A DNA stretch of 64,000 nt, taken from contig CM058239.1 in NCBI GenBank assembly GCA_030180135.1, forward strand, positions 73,415,823-73,479,822, read 5' to 3'. The translations under genes and the position numbers were made by a program. The notes beneath the pieces were generated by a model. That model saw only the letters and a program-made list of their open reading frames with translations, had not been told where the DNA came from and did no database searches. The stretch's first letter is position 1, and each line of letters starts with the position of its first letter. The DNA comes from Orychophragmus violaceus. Lineage: Eukaryota > Streptophyta > Magnoliopsida > Brassicales > Brassicaceae. Positions 1 through 10,973 of this stretch are shown here, in pieces.

Positions 1-352
1 TTAAATCAACAATGTCATCTCGGCCCAAGAAGACAAGCCCGTTAAGGAGTCAACAGCCCAAGGAAGAGTCAGCATCTAAGCGGTATAAATAGGACCCTTC
101 ACTCTTCATTTTGAGACAAATTTTAACTTATGAGAGGCCGAGCTACTTCGATAAAGCTCCGACCTCAAGAATTGTTTAGTGAGCACGTCATTTGACGGAC
201 TCACACCTCGTACCATCCTGTTCATAGTTGGGCTCCGGCCTTAAGATCAATAAAGAATCATTTTGACCTCACTTAAAATTTATATTTCACCTCGTAGTTC
301 AGACATTCCATATCGTAGCCCGTAATATTGACTAGGTCGGATTTCTGTAACA
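1..352 (+). mobile_element. 3' part of an LTR from an unidentified LTR retrotransposon
   Basis: The window opens inside an LTR-like sequence. A TATA box (TATAAATAG) lies near 84-92 and an AATAAA polyadenylation signal near 250-255. The LTR-like end TGTAACA finishes at 352, and the sequence then changes abruptly to gypsy LTR sequence. No primer-binding site follows, so this is a 3' LTR or solo LTR inserted into the gypsy LTR. The bases ACATC (353-357) are the candidate right target duplication; the left copy is outside the window. The family is not identified. Confidence 0.5.
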
Positions 353-357
353 ACATC

Positions 358-629
358 AAGGGGAATCCACGCGAGAGAAAGAGAGGTTGCGCCGTTAGGC
401 TAAACACTTTAGATTTTAGGTTTAAACTTGCTTAAGTTTATTGAAAAACAAAGAGTGGTTTTAAATAACAAAAGTACTAGGGTTACAAGTCTTAAGAATG
501 GGCCATAAAGAGGCCTGGTCGAAATTATTAAAATAGAATGCAAAAGAAGAAGGTTGGACGGGCCAGATTCTCATTCTCTTGAAGCGGGCCTTGGTTTACC
601 TCATTAAAACCCTTAGTGGGAAAACCCAT
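358..629 (-). mobile_element. Truncated gypsy LTR, subtype 2
   Basis: This piece matches the middle of the LTRs at 2,499-3,571 and 12,261-13,332 (the stretch starting with AAGGGGAATCCACGCGAG). It stops abruptly at AAAACCCA, where a subtype 1 LTR start (TGTAAGATCGG) follows two or three bases later. The junction looks like a recombination or deletion scar between two related LTRs and not like an insertion, because no target duplication is visible. Confidence 0.6.
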
Positions 630-631
630 GA

Positions 632-1243
632 TGTAAGATCGGAGGCGGGTGGTCGAGTGGTCAAGAAGCGATGAGAAGAACGATGGTCGAAGGCGGCTCG
701 ATGGGACGAGGAAGCTGGCCGAAGGCGCTCTCTTCCTGGTCAGTGGATGATTCGATGGATAGTTGATGAGTAGGACACGAACTAAAGAACTTTGAGTAAT
801 ACAAACAAGCAAGCCTTAAGCAACAAGCAATCTCGGACCAAGGGGTAGCCGCGCAAGGTCAAGAAGATCGAACAACCTCTAGGGTTCTTTTTACTTAAAA
901 CTTACTTGATCTTATTAAGCTCGAAAAGAATGGCTTAAATAGCCAATATTCTAGGTTACAAGTGCGCCAAAAAGGGCCTGATCGAAATCATAAAAGAAAA
1001 GACAAGAAGGAAGGTTGGACGGGCCAGATTCTCCTTCTCTTGAAGCGGGCATTTGGTTTACCTCATTAAAAACCTTAGTGGGAAAACTCAATTGGGATAA
1101 AAACTACACTTACGGGAAAAAGAGTATAAACCTCAGCCCAAGGAGATGTTGCACGTGCTCCTGGTCGCCAAACATAGTTTTGGAGTTCACTAAATCCGTG
1201 AGCTTCCAAATAAGGCAGGTCCAGCAACCTTCGGGTTTGATCT
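632..1243 (-). mobile_element. Truncated gypsy LTR, subtype 1, fused to gag
   Basis: It begins with the LTR terminus TGTAAGATCGGAGGCGGG and follows the LTR at 5,980-7,002 up to about 1,243, where it jumps directly into the end of a gag region (GTCGAGGCGGTCGAAAGG, comparable to 10,584-10,600). The PPT and the inner part of the element are therefore missing, so the copy is internally deleted. Confidence 0.6.
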
Positions 1244-1579
1244 TGGTCGAGGCGGTCGAAAGGCGTGTACGGCCCTAGGTCTTTGGTCTTGGCGTAACAT
1301 ATTGCTCGTATACGAGCCGTTTAAGGTCCTTCCACGTCCATGCTGGCTCATTGTAGTGAATCGCCATTTCTCCTCGTTCTTCCACCATGTATAGGCATCT
1401 CCGGTCAGGGTTCGGATAGCATACGAGGGCTGATCTCTCTTTGGGATGTTGTGATCCCAAAAATAGTCTTCTAGGTCTTCCTCCCAATGAAAGTAGTCTT
1501 CAGTACCTGAAAAAAACATTGGTTGTGAGTCTAAGACATAAGAATTATACCGAGAGTTATAAGTTTGTGAATGTCTTAG
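1244..1579 (-). pseudogene. Ty3/gypsy gag fragment, copy A (frameshifted)
   Basis: On the minus strand this encodes a retrotransposon gag segment recognisable by FHWEEDLEDYFWDHNIP, SYAIRTLTGDAYTWW and, in another frame, AWTWKDLKRLVYEQY. Gag would form the virus-like particle around the element RNA. The frame changes just after NEEKW because copy A lacks one base that copy B (near 10,703) keeps. Copy A reads through the codon that is a stop in copy B, so the two copies carry different lesions. The 5' end stops at a break where copy B continues for about 430 bp more. No zinc knuckle is present. Non-functional. Confidence 0.75.
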
Positions 1580-2498
1580 TCCGGTAACCACGATAAATTT
1601 TAAATTCAAATGCAATAACTAATTAAGAAACCAAAACCACGTGTCCACTTTTGAAATGATTCACAACCACATATGGAAACAATCCTAAATGCAAACGTTA
1701 AATGCAACAAATTAAACACAATATTTTTTTGGCATTTTTTTTTCAGAAATGAATCAAGCGTAAAACTTGATTGTCACAAAATATAAAACAATTGCAATAA
1801 TTACGCTAACCAATGCAACAATGAGACGGAACCAAATATTCAAACCGTAAAGCCAAAGAGCAAACCCTAATGCAAACTAATGTGCAGCCGCTTTCAAACA
1901 GGGATCAAATTTTTTTTTTTAAACTGATGAATGCAAACAATAATGAAATGAGCAAGACGCACAGTGAAGAACAATTTCACAAATGCAAAGCACAAATCAA
2001 GCAATCGTTCGCATAACAGTAGCAGAGACGTTGAACACACAAATAAAATAGTGACGATTTTTTATTTTTTATTTTAAATCTGATGAACACAAATGCAACT
2101 AACCGAGAGCAAATAGGACGAAACTAATTAATCAAACCAAAACTAATTAATCAAACTGCAAGCACAATTCAACTCAAAAGAGAAAACCCTAGTGCTATAT
2201 GTGAATGTGGTTATGCGGCCGTTTAACAAGTCCTTTTCCTTCTTCTTATTTTTTTCGATATGATGCAACAGGAACAAAACACAAAGCAACAGAGATTAAC
2301 ACTTTGTCAGTTTAAAATAACAACGAGATAGCAGTAAAATAACAAGGCCGGATGATGAACTAGGAAAATGAAAACAAGATAAATTTTTTTTTAATGGATT
2401 TTTCGATTTATAAAAGAGCAAAGAACAAAAACATAACCGAAAAGAGGCAAAGATGAGATGTAACCAGATTGGTGTCACGAGCCTCTGATACCAGACGA
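1580..2498 (-). other. Gypsy leader (untranslated internal region), copy A
   Basis: AT-rich, low-complexity sequence between gag and the primer-binding site, with many short A and T runs and no convincing ORF. A match to the initiator tRNA-Met primer site (reverse complement of GCCTCTGATACCA) sits at 2,481-2,493. Compared with copy B the first part is missing about 430 bp between TCCGGT and AACCACG. Confidence 0.6.
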
Positions 2499-3571
2499 TG
2501 TAAGATTGGTGGTGGATAGTTGATTGGGTAGCCCAGCTGTTCGGGTATGCTCTCAAGTTGATCCGTGGTCGATGGTCGATGAACGATGGTCGGTGGTCGA
2601 ATGGGAAAAGCTTGCTGGCCGAAGGCGCTCTCAAAGCTTCTCAATGGATGGTTATACGGAATTGAAACAAAAGGGACACTTCAGTAGCACAAGAACACGA
2701 TCACAAACAAGTAACAAGCCTTCGTCTCAAGGGGAATCCACACGAGAGAAATAGAGGCTGCGCCGTTAGGCTAAACACTTTAGGTTTTAGGTTTAAACTT
2801 GCTTAAGTTTATTGAAAAACAAAGAGTGGCTTTAAATAGCCAAAGTACTAGGGTTACAAGTCTTAAGAATGGGCCATAAAGAGGCCTGGTCGAAATTATT
2901 AAAATAGAATGCAAAAGATGAAGGTTGGACGGGCCAGATTCTCCTTCTCTTGAAGCGGGCCTTGGTTTACCTCATTAAAAACCTTAGTGGGAAAACCCAA
3001 TTGGGACAAAACCACACTTAAGGAAAAAAGAGGATAAACCAAAGCCCAAGGAGATGTTGCACGTACTCCTGGTCTCCACACATAATTCTGAAGTCCACCA
3101 AGTCCATGAGCTTCCAAATAAGGCAGGTCCAGCAACCTTCAGGTTTGATCTTATATATCTTCTTTGTTGAAGATGTTATTGGTGTGATTCCAACTCTCAT
3201 GCATTTCCTGATGAATCAAGAATCCAGAACAAGTTTATTTACTCCTTGATTCATCCTGATTCGTTCTGAGCACTCCAAAATGTGCAAGTCGGTCTTTATC
3301 GGGATCCCTAAAAATCACCTGTCTTGAAACGGGCATAACTTCTTCATAGAAAATGGTATTGATGTGATTCCAGTTCGTGCAGATTCCTTTGTGAGTCAGG
3401 TTTCCAGAACATGTCGATTTGTAGCTTAACTCCTCATGGTTAGGTAGATTTGGTCCAAAACTTGCACCTATATCCCTGGTATGATAAAGCTGCTTCTCTC
3501 CGAAGACATGTACCGGCTTGGTCAGCCATCCTCTAGTCTGCCGGGTCAATGATGGGTTGATGTCCTCATCA
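2499..3571 (-). mobile_element. Gypsy 5' LTR, subtype 2, copy A
   Basis: The LTR reads TGTAAGATTGG...CTCATCA on the plus strand, that is TGATGAGG...TTACA on its own strand, and is 1,073 bp long. The tRNA-Met primer site lies 5 bp from its end at 2,481-2,493, so this is the 5' LTR of a minus-strand element. The LTR itself contains open frames, including one with LDLPYLE...WRPG near 3,060-3,135 and another with LTRQTRGWLTKPVH near 3,500-3,560. Confidence 0.75.
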
Positions 3572-5338
3572 ATAGATGTCAATGATTTTTAATTTCAACA
3601 TTCTTCGACATATAAATTAGCAGAATTGAAACTGTTCACATGCATAACATGTCCGACTGGTTCTTTGTTGACTCTTTTAACGATTTCAAAATCCACCAAA
3701 TTGAGAACATAAACAGATTAAGAGTAAAACCCTTTCAGACAAGCTAACCAAATGAATGGAGAAAATGCTAAAGAAACAGGGGCAACCACAGAAGGGAAAT
3801 TCATGAGGGTCTACTGCGCTGACAGAAACAAGACACATCCAAAAAAGAAAGAAACATCCTGCATCGACGAAACACTAAACACATTCACGCTGGGCTACAT
3901 AATTTAATATCAAATGGAATAAGAGTAATTCTTAAATGAGCCCAAACAAAAACTAAGTCCAACAAAAAACTAATTCTTACAAACCCCACGGGGTTGGGTT
4001 GCAGACAACTAGTCTATAATATAACGAGAGACTACTCTCTCCAACTAAGGCTGCCACGTAGCAATTTTAAATTTTATTATTGGACCTTTATGATTACGGA
4101 CATATAGGCTGTGCAGTCTTATTAAAATTGATACCTACAGTGGCTAATAGAAAGTAAAGTCCACTATTAAAAGTAAGTCCATTAAATCTTTTTCTTCCTA
4201 CTGCCCTTCCTGCTTTCTCGACACAGCTAACGAACCCTACAACTTCACATGGCGTGCCACCGTTACAGCCACTCCGCCAATCGTCACTGAAAACCCCATC
4301 AATTTCTATAAATGCTAATCGAGGCTTAACCAACGACAGTCGTTTCAAATCAGACCGCCTTGATGTACTATAAATATTAGCCTCCTCATGGCAGCCACCT
4401 CCACTCTATCTCCACAAACCCCTATCGCTAATAACCTAAATCTAAATCTCCACTTACTTTTCCACCTTCTTTCACATAAAAGGTTTTCCCAAGAAGTGTT
4501 TTTTAAAAAAAAGCCTTAGGGGCTTTGTGAGAGAGAGAAAGCGATTGAGGCAACGTACCAACTCTTGCGGCTAAAAGAGATCGAGGTCGGGATCCACACG
4601 ACGGAGAGTCAGCTACGGATATGGGATCTCGGCTGCTTCTTACACTCGGAGATTCGTGGAAAACTTATACTCTCTGAGGTGGGAATCTACGCAGTCTATT
4701 TTTCTTCATTTTCTCATATTGGATTTTTCGTCTTTTGATCATTAGTCATTTCGGGATTCGGGTTTCGCTTTAGTTTAATCTCTTTCGTCTTTTTTATTCG
4801 GAGATTTTTATAGCAAATGAGATCTGACTCCAATATATACTCCGCATATTTGCAATGACCCTCCTTTTGAATATCGGATCTTACTACGTTTTACAAGAAT
4901 GATGGTTTATTGATTTGTAAAATACTTAAAAGGAACTTTCTAGATATATCGTGATGATGGATATGTCATATAAGTGGGGAGGTTCTTCCAGAGGGAAAGT
5001 GATAACTAGACCCGTAAAAACAGCTCTGCTGATATGTTGGTTCTAGAATCCTTTTTTCTCAGCCTTTATGAATGTATATTGCAGCTTGTTCATGTTTCTC
5101 ATTCTTGGTACTACTTTATTTTATTGTTATAGGATGTTGATGCTCTTTGATCCATTTTTGTCGTGGTGTTAGCCAATGTTTTGCAGTTCTCTATCTAACA
5201 ATATCTTCTTCTCCAGCATATACTGATGTGCTGCCTCAACGAAGACAAAAGGGCACAGCACTATGATGCAACAATTGTATTGTACCAAAAGTAACTAGCA
5301 TCACAAGGTTCAGAGCTAAATTACAGATATAAACTGAT
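3572..5338. other. Non-LTR spacer in duplication A with promoter-like and CT-rich segments
   Basis: No recognisable gene. A TATA-like CTATAAATATTAG occurs near 4,368-4,381, followed by a CT-rich, leader-like stretch and a GA-rich stretch near 4,530-4,550. A short open stretch near 4,545-4,690 ends in a possible splice donor (GAGGTGGG), but I cannot match it to a family. The same segment is present in copy B with scattered substitutions. It may derive from a captured gene promoter, but this is unproven. Confidence 0.4.
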
Positions 5339-5962
5339 GTAAGATCGGGAACGATCTCACAAGGATAGATGTGGATCTAAGAAGTTGGACTAAGGTCACC
5401 CTCTTCTAAGATAAAAGATGGTCGTTGATGGCTTGATGGTTCTATTCAATTGGACTAAGGTCTCTCCTTGAATAAAAAGTGGATGGAGATGGAATAGATG
5501 ATGGATCGAAGAACGCCACTCAAGGGTGTGAAAGCCCTTGTGATAAGCTCAAGAATCTAATCCTTAGTGAATCCACACATAAGACATAGATTCATAATGT
5601 TTTCTAAGAAGGGGATTCCGCACAACTTAGAGAAACAAAGAACAAAGCATAAAAGCTTTAGAAAAGAGAACTCTTTTATTTTCCAAAAATTTCTATATTA
5701 TTTACAATAGAACAATTGAGCTTTTTATAGCTTTTACAAGGTAGTCTTTACAATAAAAGACATTAAAAGAAATGATTTACATTTAAACAAAAAAAAGAGA
5801 AAAATTAGCTAAATCAAAAATTAATCTTCTTGCCACCAATTTAACCATTGCCATTGAATGAGAATCCTTGACTATTTTATGAAGTAATGAGGCTGAGATT
5901 CTCATAATAAGCACATGTTTTAAAAATAGAAAATCAAAACGATAGATGATAGGAGCGTTTAA
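5339..5962 (-). mobile_element. Third LTR-like subtype, partial, copy A
   Basis: It starts TGTAAGATCGGGAACGATCTC, the same terminus type as the neighbouring gypsy LTRs, and contains the same kind of minus-strand transcription layout (GCTTTTTATAGC near 5,730). It then runs into the primer-binding site at 5,963-5,974. It could be the other LTR of a very short, almost interior-less element whose second LTR is 5,980-7,002. Confidence 0.45.
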
Positions 5963-5979
5963 GCTCTGATACCAGATGA

Positions 5980-7002
5980 TGTAAGATCGGAGGCGGGTGG
6001 TCGAGAAGCAATGAGAAGAACGATGGTCGAAGGCAGATCGATGGGACGAGGAAGCCGGCCGAAGGCGCTCTCTTCCTGGTAAGTGGATGATTCGATGGAT
6101 AGGTGATGAGTAGGACACGAACTAAAGAACTTTGAGTAACACAAACAAGCAAGCCTTAAGCAACAAGCAATCTCGGACCAAGGGGTAGCCGCGCAAGGTC
6201 AAGAAGATCGAACAACCTCTAGGGTTCTTTTTACTTAAAACTTACTTGATCTTATTAAGCTCGAAAATAATGGCTTAAATAGCCAATATTCTAGGTTACA
6301 AGTGGGCCAAAAAGGGCCTGGTCGAAATCATAAAAGAAAAGACAAGAAGGAAGGTTGGACGAGCCAGATTCTCCTTCTCTTGAAGCGGACCTTGGTTTAC
6401 CTCATTAAAAACCTTAGTGGGAAAACTCAATTGGGATAAAAACTACACTTAAGGGAAAAAGAGTATAAACCTCAGCCCAAGGAGATGTTGCACGAGCTCC
6501 TGGTCGCCAAACATAGTTCTGGAGTTCACTAAATCCGCGAGCTTCCAAATAAGGCAGGTCCAGCAACCTTCGGGTTTGATCTTTCATATCTTCTTTGTCC
6601 GAGCTGTTATTGGTGTGATTCTAACTCTCATGTATTCCCTGGTGAATCAAGAATCCAGAACAAGTTACTTTACTCCTTGATTCATCCTGGTTCGTTCTGA
6701 GCACTCCAAAATGTGCAAGTCGGTCTTTTTTGGGTTCCCTGAAAATCACATGTCTTGAAATGGGCATAAATTCTTCATAGCAAATGGTATTGATGTGCTT
6801 GCAGTTCATGCAGATTCCTTGGTGAGTCAGGTTTCCATAACATGTCGATTTGTAGCTTAACTCCTCATGGTTAGGTAGATACGCTCCAAAATGTATACCT
6901 ATATCCCTGGTACGATAAAGCTGCTTCTCTCTGAAGGGATGTACCGGCTTGGTGAGCCATCCTCTAGTCTGCCGGGTCAATGATGGGTTGATGTCCTCAT
7001 CA
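5980..7002 (-). mobile_element. Gypsy LTR, subtype 1, copy A
   Basis: 1,023-bp LTR from TGTAAGATCGG to CCTCATCA (plus-strand order). The initiator tRNA-Met primer site is its immediate neighbour at 5,963-5,974 (reverse complement of GCTCTGATACCA). A minus-strand frame at 6,621-7,043 covers most of one half of the LTR (TRQTRGWLTKPVHPF, RDIGIHFGAYLPNHEE). The same frame recurs in the other LTR copies. Confidence 0.75.
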
Positions 7003-7868
7003 TAAACCAATCTAAAACATACATTACTGACTGGACACCTCATTACTTAACAGGTAACGGGGGAGATGGCAGTGACTGATGCTATTGGCAACTCTACTTT
7101 GTGGTATTCGACACAGAAATGACCAAGCCATCTTCGAAAACCGCCTCATCACTGCTTCAAGAGGTAATTTCGTAAAACAAGCATACAACATGTCAATTTC
7201 ATATTTCCACTGTCATGTTGTTAAGAAACAACATTCTCTATGTATCAGGCTGCTGACAATGCCGGAGATGAATTGCCACACAGTCTTGCAGAGCTACATG
7301 AAAACATTTCGCGTTTCAGATAAGGGCCACCCTATTCAACTTCACACCAAGGCATCGCACTTTCACAATAACAAAAAGGACTGACCTCCCAACCGCACCA
7401 TCTGCCCCACATGTCTTTCTTCTAACCGACTACATAAATAAAAAATGCAAAACTTTAACCACGAGTAACAATTGGATTTGGGATGTTAGGGCCCACAACA
7501 GGCTGAGAACACGCATGAGGGAATGCTATCTTCAAACCACAACAACTCCGACGTTGACAAGCGTACGTGACAAACCCTCCAGCGCTGAGTCCATGGTGCA
7601 ACAACAAGCCGAAAGTGAGGGCGTGAGTAGATTATTCGCTCGCACCAGCCCGTCATCCCACATTCTACTACTGCTTTCTTCCAATTTTCATGTAGTTTAT
7701 GCTACTAGAACTTCCTACTTTAATGTGTTTGCTTAATAGTTGGCTTCTATATGGACCACAGCTTTCTAATTTACTTTCAATTTTCGTGGACGTATATGTG
7801 AACCAGGATTATATTTAAATTTAATGGGATATTTGACAGATTATTTTTTTGTCAACATTTGACGGTTT
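7003..7868 (+). other. Spacer with unidentified exon-like peptides, copy A
   Basis: The plus strand has an acceptor-like TGTATCAG at about 7,248 followed by an open stretch reading AADNAGDELPHSLAELHENI. An upstream open stretch reads DTEMTKPSSKTASSLLQE before a GT. Both look like small exons of a decayed gene, but I cannot name the family. The counterpart in copy B (16,774-17,639) is nearly identical. No complete ORF is supported. Confidence 0.35.
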
Positions 7869-8263
7869 TAGCCAATGTTTTGCAGTTATCTATCTGGCAA
7901 TATCTTCTTCTCCAGCATATACTGATGTGCTGCCTCAACGAAGACAAAAAGGGCACAGCACTACGATGTAACAATTGTATTGTACCAAAAGTAACTAGCA
8001 TCACAAGGTTCAGAGCTAAATTACAGAAATAAACTGATGTAAGATCGGGACCGATCTCACAAGTATAGATGTGGATCTAAGAAGTTGGACTAAGGTCACC
8101 CTCTTCTAAGACAAAAGATGGTCGTTGATGGCTTGATGGTTCTATTCAATTGGACTAAGGTCTCTCCTTGAATAGACAGTAGATGGAGATGGAATAGATG
8201 ATGGATCGAAGAACGCCACTCAAGGGTGTGAAAACCGTTGTGATAAGCTCTGATACCAGATGA
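7869..8263 (-). repeat. Third partial copy of the spacer and LTR subtype 3, with deletion
   Basis: Starts with GCCAATGTTTTGCAG, matching 5,171 and 14,942 onward, and runs to the primer site at 8,247-8,258. Relative to 5,339-5,962 it lacks about 410 bp. The deletion lies between two copies of AAGCTC (near 5,546 and 5,961), leaving one AAGCTC. Confidence 0.7.
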
Positions 8264-9279
8264 TGTAAGATCGGAGGCGGGTGGTCGAGTGGTTAAGAAG
8301 CGATGAGAAGAACGATGATCGAAGGTGAATCGATGGGACGAGGAAGCTGGCCGAAGGCGCTCTCTTCCTGGTCAGTGGATGATTAGACGAATAGGTGATG
8401 AGTATGACACGAACTAAAGCACTTTGAGTAACACAAACAAGCAAGCCTTAAGCAACAAGCAATCTCGAACCAAGGGGTAGCCGCGCAAGGTCAAGAAGAT
8501 CGAACAACCTCTAGGGTTCTTTTTACTTAAAACTTACTTGATCTTATTAAGCTCGAAAAGAATGGCTTAAATAGCTAATAGTCTAGGTTACAAGTGGGCC
8601 AAAAAGGGCCTGGTCGAAATCATAAAAGAAAAGACAAGAAGGAAGAATGGACGGGCCATATTCTCCTTCTCTTGAAGCGGGCCTTGGTTTACCTCATTAA
8701 AAACTTAGTGGGTAAACCCAATTGGGATAAAAAAAAAATACAATTAAGGGAAAAAGAGTATAAACCTCAGCCCAAGGAGATGTTGCATGTGCTCCTGGTC
8801 GCCAAACATAGTTCTGGAGTTCACTAAATCCGTAAGCTTCCAAATAAGGCAGGTCCAGCAATCTTCGGGTTTGATCTTGCATATCTTCTTTTTCCGAGCT
8901 GGCATTGGTGTGATTCCAACTCTCATGTATTCCCTGGGGAATCAAGAATCCAGAAAAAGTTCCTTTACTCCTTGATTCATCCTTGTTCGTTCTGAGAACT
9001 CCAAAATGTGCAAGTCGGTCTTTATTGGGTTCCCTGAAAATCACTTGTCTTGAAATGGGCATAACTTCTTCATAGCAAATGGTATTGATGTGCTTCCAAT
9101 TCTTGCAGATTTCTTGGTGAGTCAGGTTTCCATAACATGTCGATTTGTAGCTTAACACCTCATGGTTAGGTAGATACGCTCCAAAATGTGTACCTATATC
9201 CCTGGTACGATAAAGATGCTTCTCTCCGAAGGGATGTACCGGCTTGGTGAGCCATCCTCTAGTCTGCCGGGTCAATGAT
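8264..9279 (-). mobile_element. Gypsy LTR, subtype 1, third copy, with longest LTR-encoded frame
   Basis: LTR from TGTAAGATCGGAGG with the primer site next to it at 8,247-8,258. It lacks the last 20 or so bases of the normal terminus and is joined to a piece of subtype 2 LTR at about 9,280. Its minus strand holds a 192-codon open frame (8,697-9,275). That frame combines TRQTRGWLTKPVHPF and LPNHEVLSYKSTCYGNL with LDLPYLEAYGFSELQ and YVWRPG. Two blocks of it look internally duplicated (YKSTCYGNLTHQ and SKGTFSGFLIPQ). Confidence 0.7.
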
Positions 9280-9858
9280 CAACCCAATTGGGGAAAAACC
9301 ACACTTAAGGGAAAAAGAGTATAAATCAATGCCCAAGAAAATGTTGCATGTACTCCTGGTCGTCACACATAATTCTGAAGTCCACCAAGTCCGTGAGCTT
9401 CCAAATAAGGCAGGTCCAGCAACCTTCGGGTTTGATCTTGCATATATTCTTTGTCCAAGCTGTTATTGGTTTGATTCCAACTCTCATGCATTCCCTAATG
9501 AATCAAGAATCCAGAACAAGTTTCTTTACTCCTTGATTCATCCTGGTTCGTTCTGAGCACTCCAAAATGTGCAAGTCGGTCTTTATCGGGTTCCCTGAAA
9601 ATCACCTGTTTTGAAACGGGCATAACTTCCTCATGGAAAATGATATTGATGTGATTCCTGTTAGTGCAGATTCCTTGCTGAGTCAGGTTTCCATAACATG
9701 TCGATTTGTAGCCTAACTCCTCATTGTTAGGTAGATACGGTCCAAAATGTGCACCTATATCCCTGGTACAATAAAGCTGCTTCTCTCCGAAGGCATGTAC
9801 CGGCTTGGTGAGCCATCCTCTAGTCTGCCGGGTCAATTATGGGTTGATGTCCTCATCA
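9280..9858 (-). mobile_element. Gypsy 3' LTR (right part), copy B element
   Basis: The piece starts inside the LTR at AACCCAATTGGGG and reaches the complete terminus GATGTCCTCATCA at 9,858. A purine tract on the minus strand (TTTTCAAGAGGGAGAGTA, 9,859-9,877) lies directly outside the terminus. That is the expected place of the polypurine tract for a 3' LTR of a minus-strand element. Confidence 0.75.
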
Positions 9859-9877
9859 TACTCTCCCTCTTGAAAAG
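9859..9877 (-). other. Polypurine tract
   Basis: On the minus strand CTTTTCAAGAGGGAGAGTA immediately precedes the LTR start TGATGAGGACATC. It is the plus-strand primer site for reverse transcription. The equivalent in the related element at 48,701-48,713 is AGAGGGAGGGTA. Confidence 0.7.
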
Positions 9878-10001
9878 ATTTCGACCTCGAAATTGTATAA
9901 CCTGCACCAAGAGAAAGCAAGTTAGCTTTCATGTGGTTTTGTGCGTCCATGGCCTTACCTTGATGAATCCGGGGCTCGTTGACGTAGGGAGGATCAGGCG
10001 G

Positions 10002-10454
10002 TTATTCTCTGAGTAAGTGATCCAACAGCACGCCTCTCCCCTGGTTTTCTTGCCAATGACAAGTTTTTGTACCATCATCTTCTTTGGCCTCGTTCAAGTA
10101 GCATCCAAGATCGGGTGGTACTTCTTTTCGGTCCGGACCTTTGGTTCCTGCAATAATATTGACACCTTTGGCAAGAAACAAGTGCATTAGGTGTTCTTTA
10201 GGAGATGATAAACGATCTGAGCTTAAATTATGATTAAGGTCTACTTGTGGGTCCAAATCATCTTTTGATTCCTCATGCTCATTCAAGTTCGTCAAATCTT
10301 TTAGTACTTCTGTGGAATCAGTAGATATGATTTTTGTTAGAGAAAGACATACCTGATTAACACTCTCAGCTGTGTTTGGATCGGGCAGTTCCACTTGTTT
10401 CTCGGTCTCGCCTCCGGTCCTTTGGTTTGTGCGGTCCATTGGACTCTCTATCAT
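10002..10454 (-). pseudogene. Gypsy gag-downstream spacer frame with an MHLFL motif
   Basis: A 150-codon acidic open frame between gag and the 3' LTR. It contains KEHLMHLFLAKGVNIIAGTK. The MHLFL-type block recurs several times in the related element at 48,701-50,290, so it is a property of this gypsy lineage. No reverse transcriptase, integrase or protease motif is seen, hence a non-autonomous element. It may be the C-terminal part of gag or a former spacer. The function is unknown. Confidence 0.5.
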
Positions 10455-10589
10455 TCATGCGTACTTCTCAACACTTTTGGGCAATCCCAAGTGGATTAAA
10501 ACATTTTTTGATTCATTACAATCAGATGGGAAAGAGTTGGGTGGGGACACTTTAACCTTTGATCGAGGCGGTTCAGGCATTGGAACTTT

Positions 10590-10973
10590 GGTCGAGGCGG
10601 TTGAAATGCGTGGACGGCCCTGGGTCTTTGGTCTTGGCGTGAAATATTGCTCGTATACGTGCCGTTTAAGGTCCTTCCACGTCCATGCTGGCTCATTGTA
10701 GTGAACTCGCCATTTCTCCTCGTTCTTCCACCATGTATAGGCATCTCCGGTCAGGGTTCAAATAGCATACGAGGGCTGATCTCTCCTTGGGATGTTGTGA
10801 TCCCAAAAATAGTCTTCTAGGTCTTCCTCCCAATGAAAGTAGTCTTCAGTACCTGAAAAAAGCATTGGTTCTGAGTCTAAGACATAAGAATTATACCGAG
10901 AGTTATAAGTTTGTGAATGTCTTAGTCCGGTGGGAGGATGGGGCCGGTAATGGTCTGGTGGCTCGTGTTCCAT
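10590..10973 (-). pseudogene. Ty3/gypsy gag fragment, copy B (in-frame stop)
   Basis: It has the same gag segment as copy A, with FHWEEDLEDYFWDHNIP and then QPSYAI followed by a stop where copy A has an arginine (RTLTGD). After the stop the frame is open again through AYTWWKNEEKW and stays in frame into the YNEPAWTWKDLKR part. Copy B therefore has a nonsense change (CGA to TGA, near 10,760) but not the frameshift of copy A. N-terminal sequence to about 11,060 is low-complexity and proline/arginine rich. Confidence 0.75.

Larger units (their letters stand above)
1244..7868. repeat. Large segmental duplication, copy A
   Basis: This block recurs at 10,590-17,639. From about 5,339 onward the offset is a constant 9,771 bp. 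In 5,341-5,980 I count only about three differences by eye, so the duplication is recent. Copy A has lost about 430 bp between gag and leader. Copy A ends at GACGGTTT, where it is joined to a third partial copy; copy B continues into single-copy sequence. Confidence 0.85.

Noticed and set aside
528..812. Recurring minus-strand frames of 60-118 codons in the gypsy LTRs starting MLVC or MSYSSP
   Set aside because: They lie at the LTR terminus, are proline/serine-rich low-information peptides and are frameshifted between copies; only the LPYLE/WRPG part is conserved across families.
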